Positions 11,611 through 23,300 of a stretch of 64,000 nucleotides of DNA are shown piece by piece. The number at the start of each line of letters is the position of its first letter. Within the stretch, counting starts at the first letter, position 1. The position numbers were made by a program, and so were the translations under genes. The notes under the pieces are model-generated. The model did no database searches and had not been told where the DNA came from. It saw only the letters and a list, made by a program, of their open reading frames with translations. The stretch comes from Cycas panzhihuaensis (Eukaryota > Cycadophyta): the NCBI GenBank assembly GCA_023213395.1, contig CM041465.1:215581741-215645740 (forward strand), in the 5' to 3' direction.

Positions 11611-13100
11611 TATCAGAAGTATATGGTCATAGGCTTTCAAACCATTCCTCTCAACTAATCATATGGCAAGAGGCTCTTGAGTCATTGTACCATACATCTT
11701 TGTCCTAGAGGCTTACTGCTTGGGTGATGATGAAAGTTGTTTCCTCTTCTTCTTCTTCTTCATCACTGGACTATTCCTTATTGTAGTTACCCATGGGCCA
11801 TTTCCCTCTCTAGATATCTGCCTTCTTATTTTGGTATGAAAAATGTCTTGATTAGCCACAGTGATAATACACATCAAATGCTTTATAAGAACTAGTAAAA
11901 TAATTAATCTTATCACAACTATAGTAAATCCTTGGAGTAATGTTGTGACCTTATCCTCTTGCATCTTTCCAATGATCTTTCTTTTCCTCTGTTGCATCCT
12001 CTAAAACCCAAGTTCAATCTAGAGGCAAAGGCATCTTCCAATTCACCTGCATCCTCATATGTCTTGTTCCTTTATTCCTATCTTAGCAATAATCTTGTGA
12101 GAGTATCCATTGTCATTATTTCTATTTAATCAATATTAGTGATCATGTTTATCATTACATCGAATAATTTAAGTAATTTAATGACCACAAGTTCCACTAA
12201 TTCTTGATCAGTGAGCAAAGCACCCATATTCATGAGGTTATTCCTTAGTGAAACTATCTTATGCAAGAAGTTAATAATTGTTTTGGATAGTTATGAGGTT
12301 ATTCCTTCATATGAAGTTTGAATAGTTCTTCTTATCATGGCCTTATTATTTTGTCCATGCAGGTTTTCTGGACACTTCCAAATGCTTTCAAAGGAGTATC
12401 GGTTTTTAACATAGATAAGAAGTGAATTTGAAATAGATAATTTTAAAATTATAATCCCTATACTATTCTCCTAACTAGTTTGCTCAGGCCTAGCATTCTT
12501 TGGTTTGGTTTTAGCTCTTGTTGTAATGCTCTAAGTATTTTTAGCTCTGAGGAGGGTCTCTATCTTAATTTTCCAAATGTGGTAGTTTGTGTTAGTAAGC
12601 TTGTTATTTTTAGACAGAGTTATTATGAGGTCAAAAGAGTGTTCTGGGATCCCTAGGCCATACAATGATATGGATTTCCATATAGTTCTTGAACTATATA
12701 GATAGAAATAAGACCTATCTCAAAAGAGAGATCTTAAAGAGTAGATCTAAGATTTAAAATTATTTTTTTGAGACTACTTTTATTTTAAGAAAAATCTAAC
12801 TTAAAATCTCTAAATGGGTGATAAGGGTTTCTCATAAAAATAAAAGAATCTTTACAAATCTTTTAAAAAAACTCTTTATAAAGGCATTCAAAAGATTTGT
12901 ATGCTCCAAATAAAGAGATCTAGTCTGATATTACCTGGAGATCTGCTCAGATATGAGAAAAATCTTCAAAAAACCTTGTAGAACCATGCATCTAGTAAAT
13001 GGGTGAAAACCCCTTCAAGATAAGCTTAAATCACTTTGTGATAGAAGAGAAAGATGATGAGGACGTCGATCTCTACAATTTGAGTGAGTTTTGTTGAATT
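11611..13100 (-). pseudogene. E gag and protease region
   Basis: Near 11,640-11,700 the minus strand reads VWYNDSRASCHM, the copia protease active site (D-S-G-A type) with Gly replaced by Arg. Near 11,830-11,870 a degenerate zinc knuckle reads YYHCG with its first Cys changed to Tyr. Farther 5' (up to about 13,100) is the gag body, with recognisable acidic and helical stretches such as LEDAFASRLN but many stops. In an active copy gag forms the particle and the protease cuts the polyprotein. Confidence 0.55.
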
Positions 13101-13351
13101 CTGAGAACTTGATTTTTTTCAAGTCTATATGACCATACGGTTTCATGCAGCCACCTTTGTACTTGCTTTATGCTTTGATTTTACTCTACTTGGTCTTCTT
13201 ACCTCCTCATTTTATTCCTCTAGATGTTTATCTCTTCCTTTATTTAGCTTCATTCGAAGATCTTATCTTTCTCCTTCATAGCTTGCCTAGGATTTAACTT
13301 GTCCCTCTCACTGATTTTGTAGAGACCCTCTCTTAATCAGGTAGACTAACC

Positions 13352-13362
13352 TACTCTGATAC
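13352..13362 (-). other. E primer-binding site
   Basis: CTCTGATACCA on the plus strand is TGGTATCAGAG on the element strand, matching tRNA-iMet. It touches the 5' LTR end with no spacer. Confidence 0.85.
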
Positions 13363-13549
13363 CATGTTAGAATGCTAGATACAATATATATGAATAATTC
13401 TTGATGATTATAATTGAGATCTCAAGTGAATAAATACAATAAGGTTTGTAACCGACTTATAATTGAAGTACATCTAAATGATATATGTCTGTCGGTTACA
13501 TACTTAAATATCTAGTCTATGATATAAGATAAAACTGTACATTCTAACA
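13363..13549 (-). repeat. E 5' LTR (187 bp)
   Basis: Plus strand TGTTAGAATGCTAG to CATTCTAACA. It is the partner of 8,432-8,616 and is flanked by the TCATC duplication. Confidence 0.9.
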
Positions 13550-13554
13550 TCATC
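13550..13554. repeat. Target-site duplication of E (right), TCATC
   Basis: Perfect match to 8,427-8,431. Confidence 0.85.
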
Positions 13555-13555
13555 A

Positions 13556-13865
13556 ACATATTTAGTTTCTTCTAGTTTTGTAGTGGCTCCTCCATAAATT
13601 AATTCTAAAATTCCCCATTCATTCTTTGATGTGATTATCTCACTTATGCTAGAGAATATGTGGTTATATAATACATAAAATATTAAAGCTAAGGGTTCGT
13701 TGTCTTCTTTTATATTTTCTTTAAAGTTTTGTTCATCTTTATTATAACCATCATTTACAAATTTCCAAAGATCATTAGCAATGAAATATGATTTCATCAA
13801 ATTTCTCCAAAATTAAAAATTGGTTCCATTAAATATAGGTATACTTGTATCACCAAGATTCATTG
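13556..13865 (-). pseudogene. G1 gag, N-terminal fragment
   Basis: The minus strand reads IPIFNGTNF, then FWRNLMKSYFIANDLWKFV, then LALIFYVLYNHIFSSIS and EWGILELIYGGATTKLEE. This is the N-terminal part of a copia-type gag (DUF4219/UBN2-like): substrate-entry motif, DLW helix and the W-L-Y-G helix in order. It is cut by the E insertion. What follows on the other side of E is not the rest of a normal gag, so the C-terminal half was already lost. Confidence 0.65.
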
Positions 13866-16042
13866 CCATCATAAACACTTTAATACATGATCTAAAGAAA
13901 AATATGTGGTCTTATTAATGAATAAGAATCCTTTTTAATCAATAGATGAGCATAACTTATTAATAAAATTAAATATATCTTCTTTAAATAAAATCAATAT
14001 ATGAAACAAATAAGTTTTCAAAAAATGATTCAAATAAGTTCTAAAAATAATATGTAATGAAATGAAAATGAGATATCATTTGAATGAGCTTATAAACATG
14101 TAATAAGATGCACTCTAAATGAAGTTTTAGATGCAATAAAAAAACCTTAGTTGATCTTTTAAAATAAACTTTAATAATTAGACAAATATGAGCTTAATAT
14201 GAGCTTAAATATATAGATGAATAAGCTAAAGATTAATTTAAAAGTAAATGAGCAATGAATGCACTCTTATATGAGTCCATTTTAAGCTACAAAAAGATGC
14301 AAAATATGCTTTAAATATAGCTTTTAAATATGCACTTTTATTTTTGTCTTAAATGCACTTTGAAATATACTTTAAAATGAAGTAAGTTGACCCTCAAATA
14401 AGCAAAAATAAGCTTGATATGAGCTCTAAAGTAAAGTGAATGAACTATAAAATGAAATAGTAGCTTTAAAGTAAAGTTATTTAGGGTTTATAAAGCACTA
14501 GTTTGTGAGATTGATGTCCAAAGATCTTCTTCTCCTTCAAGAGACAAAATTTGACTAAAAAACTGTAAAAATTAGATATGAGCCTCTAAAAATCAAGTGA
14601 AAATAGTCAAAGATAGATTATTATCTCAATAACATATAAATATGTTTAAATGAAATAGTAAAATAGCTCAAAAAAATAAAAAAATGCTCAAACTTAGATC
14701 AAATAGAAGGGCTAACTTTAGTATCCTTAAACTCCTACAAAAATAACTTCTAAACATAATAAAAATAGCTTTAATATGTAGATTATCAAATTATCTTTCG
14801 AACAAATCCAATTGTTTGAAAAATAAACTCTTGGATCAAAAGTTATGGGCAAAATAGTGAGAAAACCTCCTTAAGGCAACAAATTGAGTTAGAGGGGGGG
14901 TGGGGTTTAAGCCCCTTTGGGTATAGCCCTTGGTTACTTGGAGGGATCAAATGACCAACCAATAGCCTATGAAGGGGGCTAGCAGACTCCAAATTTTATA
15001 AGAAACGATTAAACCCTTTTAAAACCAAAATTAGTAAAAACAACCTAAAGAAATTAAAATCTAAGCCTCTTTCACTAAAAACACGGTCACATGGGGTAGA
15101 ATAAATCCATGCATTAAGGCTAACTGGGGGCCTAACAACTAGATTTGAAGATTTATATAATTAAATTAAATTAAATTTAAACTATTAAATATTTTAAAGT
15201 AAAACCCGTGGATTCTGTGTGCATGCACAAGGTGTATTCAAGGAACTCAATCTGCTTGTAGAGACCATGGTTCATCACAAAATTTTAGGGATGGTTAGAT
15301 CTGATATCTAGCTTAGTGCCTATCAACTTTTATTAGAAACAAAGGCTTATAGTCTAAGAATGAAGCAACAGAAGCTAAGCAGGGTGATGAGGATAGAAAG
15401 AGATTAAACAATCAATCTAATTGATCAAATGGAGCAATAAAAATTACACTATCTTGGGTGTAGGGGTTGGGCACCCTAATTTATAAGAAAATTTAAGACA
15501 AAATTAATGAAAAATAAATTAAAAAGGAGAAAATATGGATGGGCAATGGGTTTTTCATAAATTTGTAGAGTGACTTTATTTTCAAGAGAGATTTTTCTTC
15601 GACTGACTAATGAAATTTCTTGTCATCTTCTCTACTATAAAGTGGACTCAAAGAGGAATATAACAAGTAGTTATATGCACCAGTTTCAATTGTCTATTGA
15701 TATGAAGCAACTCATTGAAGTTTAGGTAAACTATTTCAACCTGAAACTTGAAAAAAGTGGTAAGAAAACATGAAAAGAACAAAAAAACTATTAGATCTAC
15801 TTCAAAACAATGATAAGGTTATGTATGATTAAGATCTCTATAAAAATAGGGAAGATTACAGATGGTAGGAGTAGCCAAAATGTTTATCATAAACAGAGTT
15901 GCGTCAACTTTAAACAAATACACCAAATAATATATTTTGATAAATTTAATTCAAAAAACTATATAAAAAATGATCTTACTTTATCAAATAATGTAAATTA
16001 CATTTATGTAGCTGCACTTAGGTCCTAAGCCTTGCTCATGGT
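13866..16042 (-). other. G1 leader, low-complexity AT-rich
   Basis: No conserved coding motif. From about 14,080 to 14,480 the same short words (GAGCTTA, ATGCACT, AAAGTAAAG) recur irregularly, suggesting old slippage or degenerate tandem duplication. The 16,043 end adjoins the primer site. A small plus-strand open frame (15,810-16,028) is not supported by any motif. Confidence 0.45.
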
Positions 16043-16054
16043 GCTTTGATACCA
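16043..16054 (-). other. G1 primer-binding site
   Basis: Plus-strand GCTTTGATACCA is TGGTATCAAAGC on the element strand, two bases from the LTR end. Confidence 0.8.
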
Positions 16055-16056
16055 AA

Positions 16057-16325
16057 TGAGAGATGAAGGGGACATAGCAAAGCAGCAAATGTTAATCCAT
16101 ATTCAAAAATATTAATAAATTTACATTAAGGGTGGTGTTGATAAATACCAAATACTTTGCCCTTAATTTTTATAGTTTAGGAGGCAGGCAGGAGTCCACC
16201 TCAACCGACCTAATTTGAAATTAAAATAATAATAAAACACAAATAAAATAAAACTTACCTTGTTGTATGTCAGCTATAGGGCATCCTGCATACTCCCAAC
16301 ATTGTAATAAACATTATAGCTAACA
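16057..16325 (-). repeat. G1 5' LTR (269 bp)
   Basis: Partner of 7,777-8,044. Ends TGAGAG...CTAACA on the plus strand and is followed by CATAT. Confidence 0.8.
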
Positions 16326-16330
16326 CATAT
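16326..16330. repeat. Target-site duplication of G1 (right), CATAT
   Basis: Matches 7,772-7,776. Confidence 0.8.
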
Positions 16331-17910
16331 CACTACTTATAATTTTAATCCAACATTCCCTCAAGTTCCTATACCTCAAAATAATTCTATGGTTATTCCA
16401 ATAGCATGGTTTAACCCCACTCAATTGCTTCCAACTCATCCTACTTCCTTTGAATAACATTCTACTTCCTCTTTAGTCCCTTAACCTTCATCATTGCCTC
16501 AATGTCCTATAATATTAAGGCCAAGGAAACCTTTCTTAGATTATATGAAATCTCCTTTCCTATAAGAAGTCCTATTATCTCCTATTCCTCCTTTTTTACC
16601 TGAACTTCCTAAATTCTTAAGTGAATCCTCTCAAAATCCAACATCTCATATATAAGCTTTTGTGCTTGCATGTACTAACTTCATGCTATCTAATTATGTC
16701 ATGATAAGATTATTCCCAAAGTCACTTCAAAGTGATGCTATGAAGTGGTTTTATTACCTTCCTTCTGCTTCCATTCTTTTATTCCAATAATTAGTTAATT
16801 CTTTCATCAATTATTTTCATGTAGCCAGACCTTTTGAATTTGGTATTAAATCATTATTAGCTATCAAACAAAATCATGATGAAACTTCTAGAGATTTTGT
16901 GAGAAGATTTCAAAATTAGGTTCATGTATGCCACTCTTAATTAGATCTAAATCTTCTCTTTAACTTATTTATTAATGCCTTAAGACCTTATGTTCATCTA
17001 GAGGTACTCAAGCTAGGTCCTTAAATGTATGAAAAAACTATTGATCAGTGCCTTGCTTTAGAGACCTTTGAAATCCAAGTAGGTATTAAGAAAGTTAGTA
17101 AATTAGTTCCTTCAAAAGAATCAATTTAAACATCAAATTCCTCTTATTCCAAACCAACCTATGATCATTTAATTTCCTCCATCAGGATGTTAAAGTGCAT
17201 GATTAATGCCAATTTGCATATTGATAACTCTATTTTTAATCCTCCTAGTAAATAAGAAGCCAAAGTAATCCATCTTGTTGAAGGAAGAGAGTGCCAGAAC
17301 CCTCTCATACCTCCTCCTCCTTGTCAAGAAGACCAAATGGTGTTCTTATCACTAGAATGATGCTCACGATAAAAGGTAATGTTTCACTATACAAGTAATA
17401 AGTCAAAGTCCTTCCATTCAAAATAATCAAGTTTCTAAATCTGCTTAAGATTAATTGATTCACAAAGACCCATTGCTCAAACACAAGGATGAAAAAGAGA
17501 AAGATAAAAATAAAGGTAAAACAAAATAAATGGAAAGTGATGAAGGTAATAGTGTAGAACCTAATTCATATCAAAAACTAGTTGTTTCTTCTAATCCTTC
17601 ATCAAAGTATGGTAATAGTCAAACTCGCCTACCTCTTAAGGGTGGAGAGACTAACAAGACCATCAACATGGTGGAGACTATAAAGCATTTAGGTCCTTCC
17701 AAATCATATGATGATTTGATGACCGAAAATCCTAACTCTTTACTACTTATATCCCCTCATCCCATTAGGTTTCAATCTATTCCTTCTAGTCTAACAGACA
17801 GATTATTTTTCTTAGTTGAAAAGTGAAAGACTATTCCTATTGGGGTATCTATTATGGATTTATTAAAGTGTTTTCCTTAGTAATAATAGCTTATGTTTGA
17901 TTCATTAGGG
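16331..17910 (+). pseudogene. F gag, capsid domain and C-terminal tail
   Basis: The plus-strand frame continues F's gag after G1. It reads a capsid domain with FVLACTNFMLSNYVMIRLFP, then SDAMKWFYYLP (W-Y-LP motif), then SFINYF, then NHDETSRDFVRRFQN (the R-D-F-RRF helix) and EVLKLGP. A charged tail follows, including an open frame at 17,530-17,826. Stops occur about every 30-60 codons. No CCHC knuckle was seen, which is known for several Tat-like gag proteins. This would be the particle-forming protein of F. Confidence 0.65.
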
Positions 17911-18449
17911 GTCTTATCCTTGTTAGTACATCTAGCCTCTCTTTTGATTTAGCCACTTTACCTAGCCAAATTAACCATGCTTCTAATTATATTCCTCCAT
18001 TTTATATTGAGATTATCAAGGATGACATAAATATTAGTCATGTCATCATTGATGAAGGATCATCTGTTAACATTATTCCTCTTCATCTTATTGAAGACTT
18101 AGAGATCTCAACTTTTTATCCTTATGAGTGGATTTTCCAAGGTTATGATAAGAATCAAAAGGTTCCTCTTGGCTAAGTCACTATTCCTCTTACTTTGGAG
18201 GGGTAAATAATCTTTACTAAACTTTCCATCATTAACCTTGACTTGTAGTATAATATCCTTTTGGGTATACCTTGGATTACCCAAATAGTTGCTATTTTCT
18301 CTTCCCTTTTTGGTGAACTTCAGTTCATCCATGAAGGTGAATTGAAAATTATGAAGCATAAACCTAAACTGATCAAGCAGTTAGTTTCTCTTATTGAAAC
18401 TATTGTTGAACCTAATGAAACCTCTAATTCATCAGAATATTTCTTTTAA
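17911..18449 (+). pseudogene. F aspartic protease domain
   Basis: The plus strand reads IDEGSSVNIIPLHLIEDL, the gypsy protease active-site loop (usually D-G-GSS-N), then FQGYDKNQKVPLG and YNILLGIPWI, the hydrophobic C-terminal motif. A few in-frame stops remain. The domain releases F's mature proteins in an active copy. The open frame 18,261-18,449 is its C-terminal end; the minus-strand frame over the same bases is a shadow. Confidence 0.75.
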
Positions 18450-19480
18450 TTTTTGGGTTTAGGATAGTACTTTGCTATTCAAACTCCTCCTTCTCATAGA
18501 GAATTCAAATATATGGATATGATTGAAATCATTTTTTTTATCTTTACCTTCTTCTTCTTTTGAAGAAGAGACATCATATTCCAATTAGCCTTGTAAAGAA
18601 TCTTCTATAGTTCAAGCAGTTAATCTAGATCTTCCACTTTTGAGTGAGTCTCATTTCTCATAAGTCTTATATTTACCACCAACCATAAGTGTTGTAACTT
18701 CTTCTTATGAGAGTAATCTACTATTTAAACAAGTGGGTTCATGCTTATGTAACATATCTATATCTATGATGGCTCCTTTTCTTCAACCTCCTCTCTTCAT
18801 TACATAGCTTAATAAATAAGAAAATAAATTATTATTACATAGGCATCTAGACTTGGTACCTAGTGATGAAGTTATTTACCTTTTACCTCATCTCAAACAA
18901 ACCAAATTTCATCTAATGCAGTTCACAAGATTAATGTGGTTTCAACTATTTCTCTCCCTCCCTGTCACTCTATTGATGATTCTTATCATCTCTTATCTAG
19001 ATGACTATATTAGCTCCTAATTATTCTCTTAACCATGACGAGTTTAATCAAGCTTTCATTTTGACTTGGGAGTTTATTGATAGACCTATCTTGTTTACCC
19101 AAGTTCCTTCTATCATTGAACTCTTCCCAACTCATCAAAATCTTTTGCCTAAACATCCCTAAATGGTCAAGTCATTATTTATTCTATCTACTCTATCAAA
19201 GAATGTTATCTTTGTTAGTATCTACCATCTAGATCATTTTGAAAATGATGAAGCCATTCTTAAGCATTTGGTTGGTTCTACACCTAGTCTCTCTTCTTAC
19301 CATCATAAACTAGGTTTTCTAAAAATAATATACTTTGATTCATTATTATTCACCCATTCTTAGCCTAAGGAATAATCCTCTTTCATAGAAATTGCTCCTC
19401 TTCATTTTGAAGAGGGTAATGCCATGCTCATAGGAGATACCATTGATATTGACTTGTAGTTAGTGGATACTCCAAAAATC
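18450..19480 (+). pseudogene. F protease-RT linker
   Basis: Degenerate coding-like DNA joins protease to RT. It contains acidic and Ser/Pro-rich peptides but no named motif. Some parts (19,163-19,363) stay open by chance. In related gypsy polyproteins this stretch is likewise poorly conserved. Confidence 0.4.
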
Positions 19481-19945
19481 ATGAAAGTTGGAGCTAATTG
19501 TTCTCCTGAAGATATCTCCTAGTTTAAAGATCTCTATCAAGAATTTTCTTCTATTTTTGCTTGAGACTATAGTAATTTGTAGGGTCTCTCCCCTGATATC
19601 ATTATCTATAATATCATTACTACCCCTATCATAAAGCCAAAATATCAGAAACAAATACGTATTCATCCTCGTCTCTCTTCAGCAATGAAATAAAAGTCAA
19701 GAAATTATTAAAAGTTAAATTCATTAAAAGTGTTAATTACTCTCAATGGGTTTCAAATATAGTTCTAGTTGCTAAGAAGAATGGATCTATTTGAATTTAC
19801 ATTAACTTTTGAGACATCAATGATGCATATCCTAAGGATAAGTTTTTCCTTCCTTTTCTAGATCAAATTTGGGACCAAAATTCTAGCTTTGAAGTCATGT
19901 CTCTTATGGATAGATTCTCTGAGTATAATCAAATCTTTATTACAC
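19481..19945 (+). pseudogene. F reverse transcriptase, N-terminal half
   Basis: The plus strand encodes VNYSQWVSNIVLVAKKNGS, then YINF-DINDAYPKD, then SLMDRFSEYNQIFIT. These match fingers and palm motifs of gypsy RT (N-A-PKD and MDGFSGYNQI types). The frame stops abruptly at 19,945 and the next residues (PQDHYKMAF) are found at 37,513, after the H insertion. Joining the two flanks across a 4-bp ACAC duplication keeps the reading frame. Confidence 0.75.
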
Positions 19946-21119
19946 TTTGTTTCTTAGCCACAGGGAATGGATTGGGATTCCATCACACAGGTAAGATTAG
20001 GTATATATTTTACCCCTTACATTTTATCATGGTTTTATAGTTATTATGGTATGTGATGCTGGTATGCTTGCTTGATTGCTTGGATTTCTTGCTTAATACC
20101 CTTGCCTATGTATGTACTCCTGCCTATGATGACTAGGACTCCAGTCCAATGGCACCATTGAGCTCTCATGGTTAATCTCCTTTTGGAAATAGGTTCATCA
20201 TGTGCCTTTGTAGCTTAGTTTGGGTGGTTCTCAGCCTATTTTATGCCTTCTTGTAGCATATTGTCCCCTTTTGTTGTGTCTCATCTATCCCTCGATCTGC
20301 CAAGAGTAGCCTATTGAGGTTTTTGATGAAAAGATACCCTTTATTACTCACTTTGTGTGAGGTTTACTTGTAAATTTCACTAATATTGATGGTTTGGTTT
20401 TTATTTATACCCTGGAACCCTTAGTTACCATCGTTTTAATGAGTTTCCCCTTATTTCAATGTGTTTCTTATGTGTTTCTGTCAGTTTTTAATTTGTATCA
20501 CAACTCAAAACTAACCTATATGTCCTTAGGGAGGAATTCTAAGCTCTAGCCCCTCCCCTTGTTTTAGTATTATTTATCAAGTTTTTATCATTTTTTATCA
20601 AATTTTATTAATTTTCTCTTAACCTACTCTCTTTTTCTTATGCACCACTCTAATTATTACAATCTACTAATATATTAGTGGTATCACTAATATATTAGTA
20701 GTGCCATGAACAAATTTGTGGTGTGATCGTTATAATGTTAAATACAACTAGAAATGGATAAAATCACATTTATTGTAGGCTTGACATTAGATTTAGCCTT
20801 AGGACTAGCCTAAATGGGGCCCTAATAGTCCTGAGACCTCACCTAAACTATAAAAACTTGAATTTAAACTTATCCTCTCTCTTCTTCAACTCATTTTTCT
20901 AAAAAAAAATATCGCATTTTCTCTCAAAACTCTCATCTTTTACAAATCGACTAGTAGTCCATGTATATAACAAACTTTGGTAAAGGAAAGCAAGCATGAT
21001 CAAGCTCAACAGCAATATTAGATCAGCCATAAGCTATCAAGCCTCAAAGAAAAGTTGGTTTCTTCTCCAAAAATGTAAAATTTTTCTTCCAAAATTCTTA
21101 TTTCACAAGCTAAAAGCTC
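19946..21119. other. H left part, promoter-like, with a perfect 17-bp palindrome
   Basis: T-rich non-coding DNA. Near 20,850 there is a TATA-like CTATAAAAAC followed about 30 bp downstream by a pyrimidine-rich start-like CTCTCTCTTCTTC, as in LTR or gene promoters. At 19,973-19,985 CACACAG|GTAAGA resembles a plant splice donor. No protein can be read. Confidence 0.35.
20664..20701. repeat. Perfect inverted repeat, 17-bp arms, 4-nt loop
   Basis: CTACTAATATATTAGTG and its exact reverse complement are separated by GTAT. Each arm also contains the self-palindrome CTAATATATTAG. Confidence 0.9.
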
Positions 21120-21124
21120 TCACC
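21120..21124. repeat. Target-site duplication of B1 (left), TCACC
   Basis: Matches TCACC at 35,488-35,492. Confidence 0.9.
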
Positions 21125-21422
21125 TAAAAAGAGTGGATCTATCATTTATCTCCATGCACTAAACACAAAGGAAAACATGAGAGCAAGAGAGACTTGAGAG
21201 AGAGAAAGAAGCTCTTACAAAGTAGGGAGGTAAGAATGAGCCTCCTCCATTGAGCTTTTACTTTTATATTGAGAGAGGGAGCATTAAAGTTAGGTGAAAT
21301 AAAATTATGCATAATGCACATGAAAGTGCATTTCACTTAAGTGATCTAATTTAAAGTTCACTTAAGACCCTTTCTAGAAATAATCAACTAATGTAATGAC
21401 CTTGTGACATTAACCCTTTTCA
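21125..21422 (-). repeat. B1 3' LTR (298 bp)
   Basis: Pairs with 35,190-35,487. On the element strand it starts TGAAAAGGGTTAATG and ends CTTTTTA rather than the usual CA; both copies carry this end. The polypurine tract AAGGGAGAGAT adjoins it. Confidence 0.9.
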
Positions 21423-21880
21423 ATCTCTCCCTTAATGGTAGAAGGTCATTTCATCATATTTTATTCTATCCTATGAGGTCTTCATTTAAGCCTCTTACAA
21501 AGCAAACTACTATAACACTTTTGTGGGAAACCGTCATGGGGAAGAAAACCCATAGATTTTCTAATCTACTAACCTGGCTCAAGCATCTCTTTAAATGAAG
21601 CTAAATAGCTAATTAATATAATAAATTTTGTAGCTGAAATCTATTGAGTCTCCATATACCATTTTGTCATCCCCCATGCCCTTTCGAGTTTTCATAGGTT
21701 TTGATTTTCTAAAATGATACAACCTTTATCATTTTGTGCCCATAAGGGGTTTTCATGAATGGTATAGAGTAGAGACTTACTCTTGTCCTTCCATGCTCAT
21801 AAGGGTTTTTCATGAATAAGATAGAGTATGATGGTCTTATTGTCATCTCGTTCAATCAATCAGAGATGGAGGCCCTAAGG
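21423..21880 (-). other. B1 3' untranslated region with GTGAAAACCC-type repeats
   Basis: Between RNase H and the LTR lie three degenerate copies of a ~55-75 bp unit, seen on the plus strand as a GCCC...GGG-TTTTCA pattern at about 21,675-21,820. The same module occurs in A1 (24,595-24,819) and A2 (62,580-62,760). The two plus-strand open frames here are chance. Confidence 0.6.
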
Positions 21881-23300
21881 CCAAATTGTCTTCAGAACTA
21901 TTCAAACTTCACCTTCTTCAGTGGTTTAGTGAAGATATCGGCCACTTGATCTATTATGGGGTAGTACTCTAGTTGAATTGTGTCATCATGAACTAGTTCT
22001 CTAATCCTGTGGACTTTCATACTTATATGTTTAGTACAATTATAAAATATAGGATTTTTAGCCATTTGGATTATAGATTGATTATCTAAATGTAAGCTAG
22101 TAGAACTTGTTTAAGTGACATTTAATGTATTCAACAATTTTCTAAGCCATATTACCTCCTTACTTGTCTCAAAAGTAGTAATATATTCAACTTCGATAGT
22201 TGATTCTACAACTATCTTATGTCATCTGGATCTCCATGATATTGGTGTTGCTCCAAGAAATGTTACACATCTAGATGTAGATCTTCCTGTGTCTTTATCT
22301 CCAGCAAAGTCTAGGTCTGTGTATGCATAAAGTTTAAATTCTGTATTGGGTTCATACAATAAACCATATTTGCTACTCATCTTCAGGTACCTCAACACTC
22401 GTATTGATACTTACCAATGATTTTGCTTAGGATTTATTATGAATCTTATAAGAATACTAATAGAGTATGCAATATCTAGCCTTTTGCTGGTAATATAGAT
22501 AAGACTACCTACAAGTTACTTGTAGAGTGATGTGTTTGCCTCCTTAGTATCACCATCAGCTGAGAGTTTAATATTAGGTTCCATAGGTATATCCACTAGT
22601 CGAACACATTCCAACTAAAACATTTTTAGAAGATCGTTGATATATTTTTCTTGGGAGAGAAAGATTTTGCCATTCTTTTGAGTTACTTCAATTCCCAAGT
22701 AATATTTCATCAACTTGAGGTCAGATAATTCAAAAGTTTTAGTAAGGTCCTTCTTTAGCTGGTTGATTACATATTCACTATTCCCCATTATTAGCATATC
22801 ATCTACAAATATTAAGAGGTAAGTGACTTTATTATTTTAGTGCTCGATGAATAATGATGCATCTACATCTTGATAGTCATAAACCTCATATCCAAGTTAC
22901 CTCATTCTTTCAGACAACTTGGTAAACCAAGCACGAGGGGCTTGTTTTAGGTCATTTTGAGCCTGTAAACCTTATGCTCCTAACCAACAATCTCGTATCC
23001 TTCTAGCTGAGCCATGTAAATTTCTTCTTTAAGGTCCTTATTAAGAAATGCAGTATTAACATCGAGTCAGTGGATTTTCTAACCCTATTGAGCAACCAAG
23101 GCTATAAGAGTTCTTATTATAGGCCACTTAGTTATAGGAGTAAAGATTTCAATGTAGTCAATGCCTTTCCTTTATGTGAATCATTTTGCTACCAACCTCA
23201 CCTTGTGTTTTTCTAGGGTGCCATCTAATTTATGCTTACTTTTGAACACCCATTTATTTTGAACTACCTCTCTTCCAAGTGGTAGATCAATAAGCTCCCG
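21881..23300 (-). pseudogene. B1 RT and RNase H domains
   Basis: The minus strand runs through VVQNKW-FK, MRQLGY-type and FVDDM motifs (catalytic box at 22,795-22,809), then LMKYYLGIEVTQKNGKIFLSQEKYI, then RNase H with TDLDFAGD-like and DSTIEVEY-like stretches and the C-terminal ADQVADIFT region near 21,930. It contains frameshifts, and TAA codons at the same FT-x-REG and RMR-x-LGY positions as A1 and A2. About 6 codons are missing before LKQAP near 22,955. The domains would copy RNA to DNA and degrade the template. Confidence 0.75.

Larger units (their letters stand above)
8432..13549 (-). mobile_element. Element E: Ty1/copia retrotransposon
   Basis: Complete insertion of 5.1 kb with LTRs of 185 and 187 bp, a perfect 5-bp target duplication and a primer site adjoining the right-hand (5') LTR. 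On the minus strand the order is gag, protease, integrase, RT, RNase H, which is the copia order. It was inserted into the gag region of G1. LTR identity is about 86% by eye, so it is old. The coding frame is interrupted by several TAA/TAG codons. Confidence 0.9.
7777..16325 (-). mobile_element. Element G1: non-autonomous copia-derived retrotransposon, interrupted by E
   Basis: Flanking LTRs of 268 and 269 bp, a 5-bp target duplication (CATAT) and a minus-strand primer site prove an LTR-type insertion into F's gag. Without the nested E element the interior is only about 2.9 kb: a ~2.2 kb low-complexity leader, the N-terminal third of a copia-type gag, and a short 3' open frame of unknown nature. 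No protease, integrase, RT or RNase H is present. It resembles LARD-like non-autonomous elements that depend on proteins from relatives. Confidence 0.75.
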
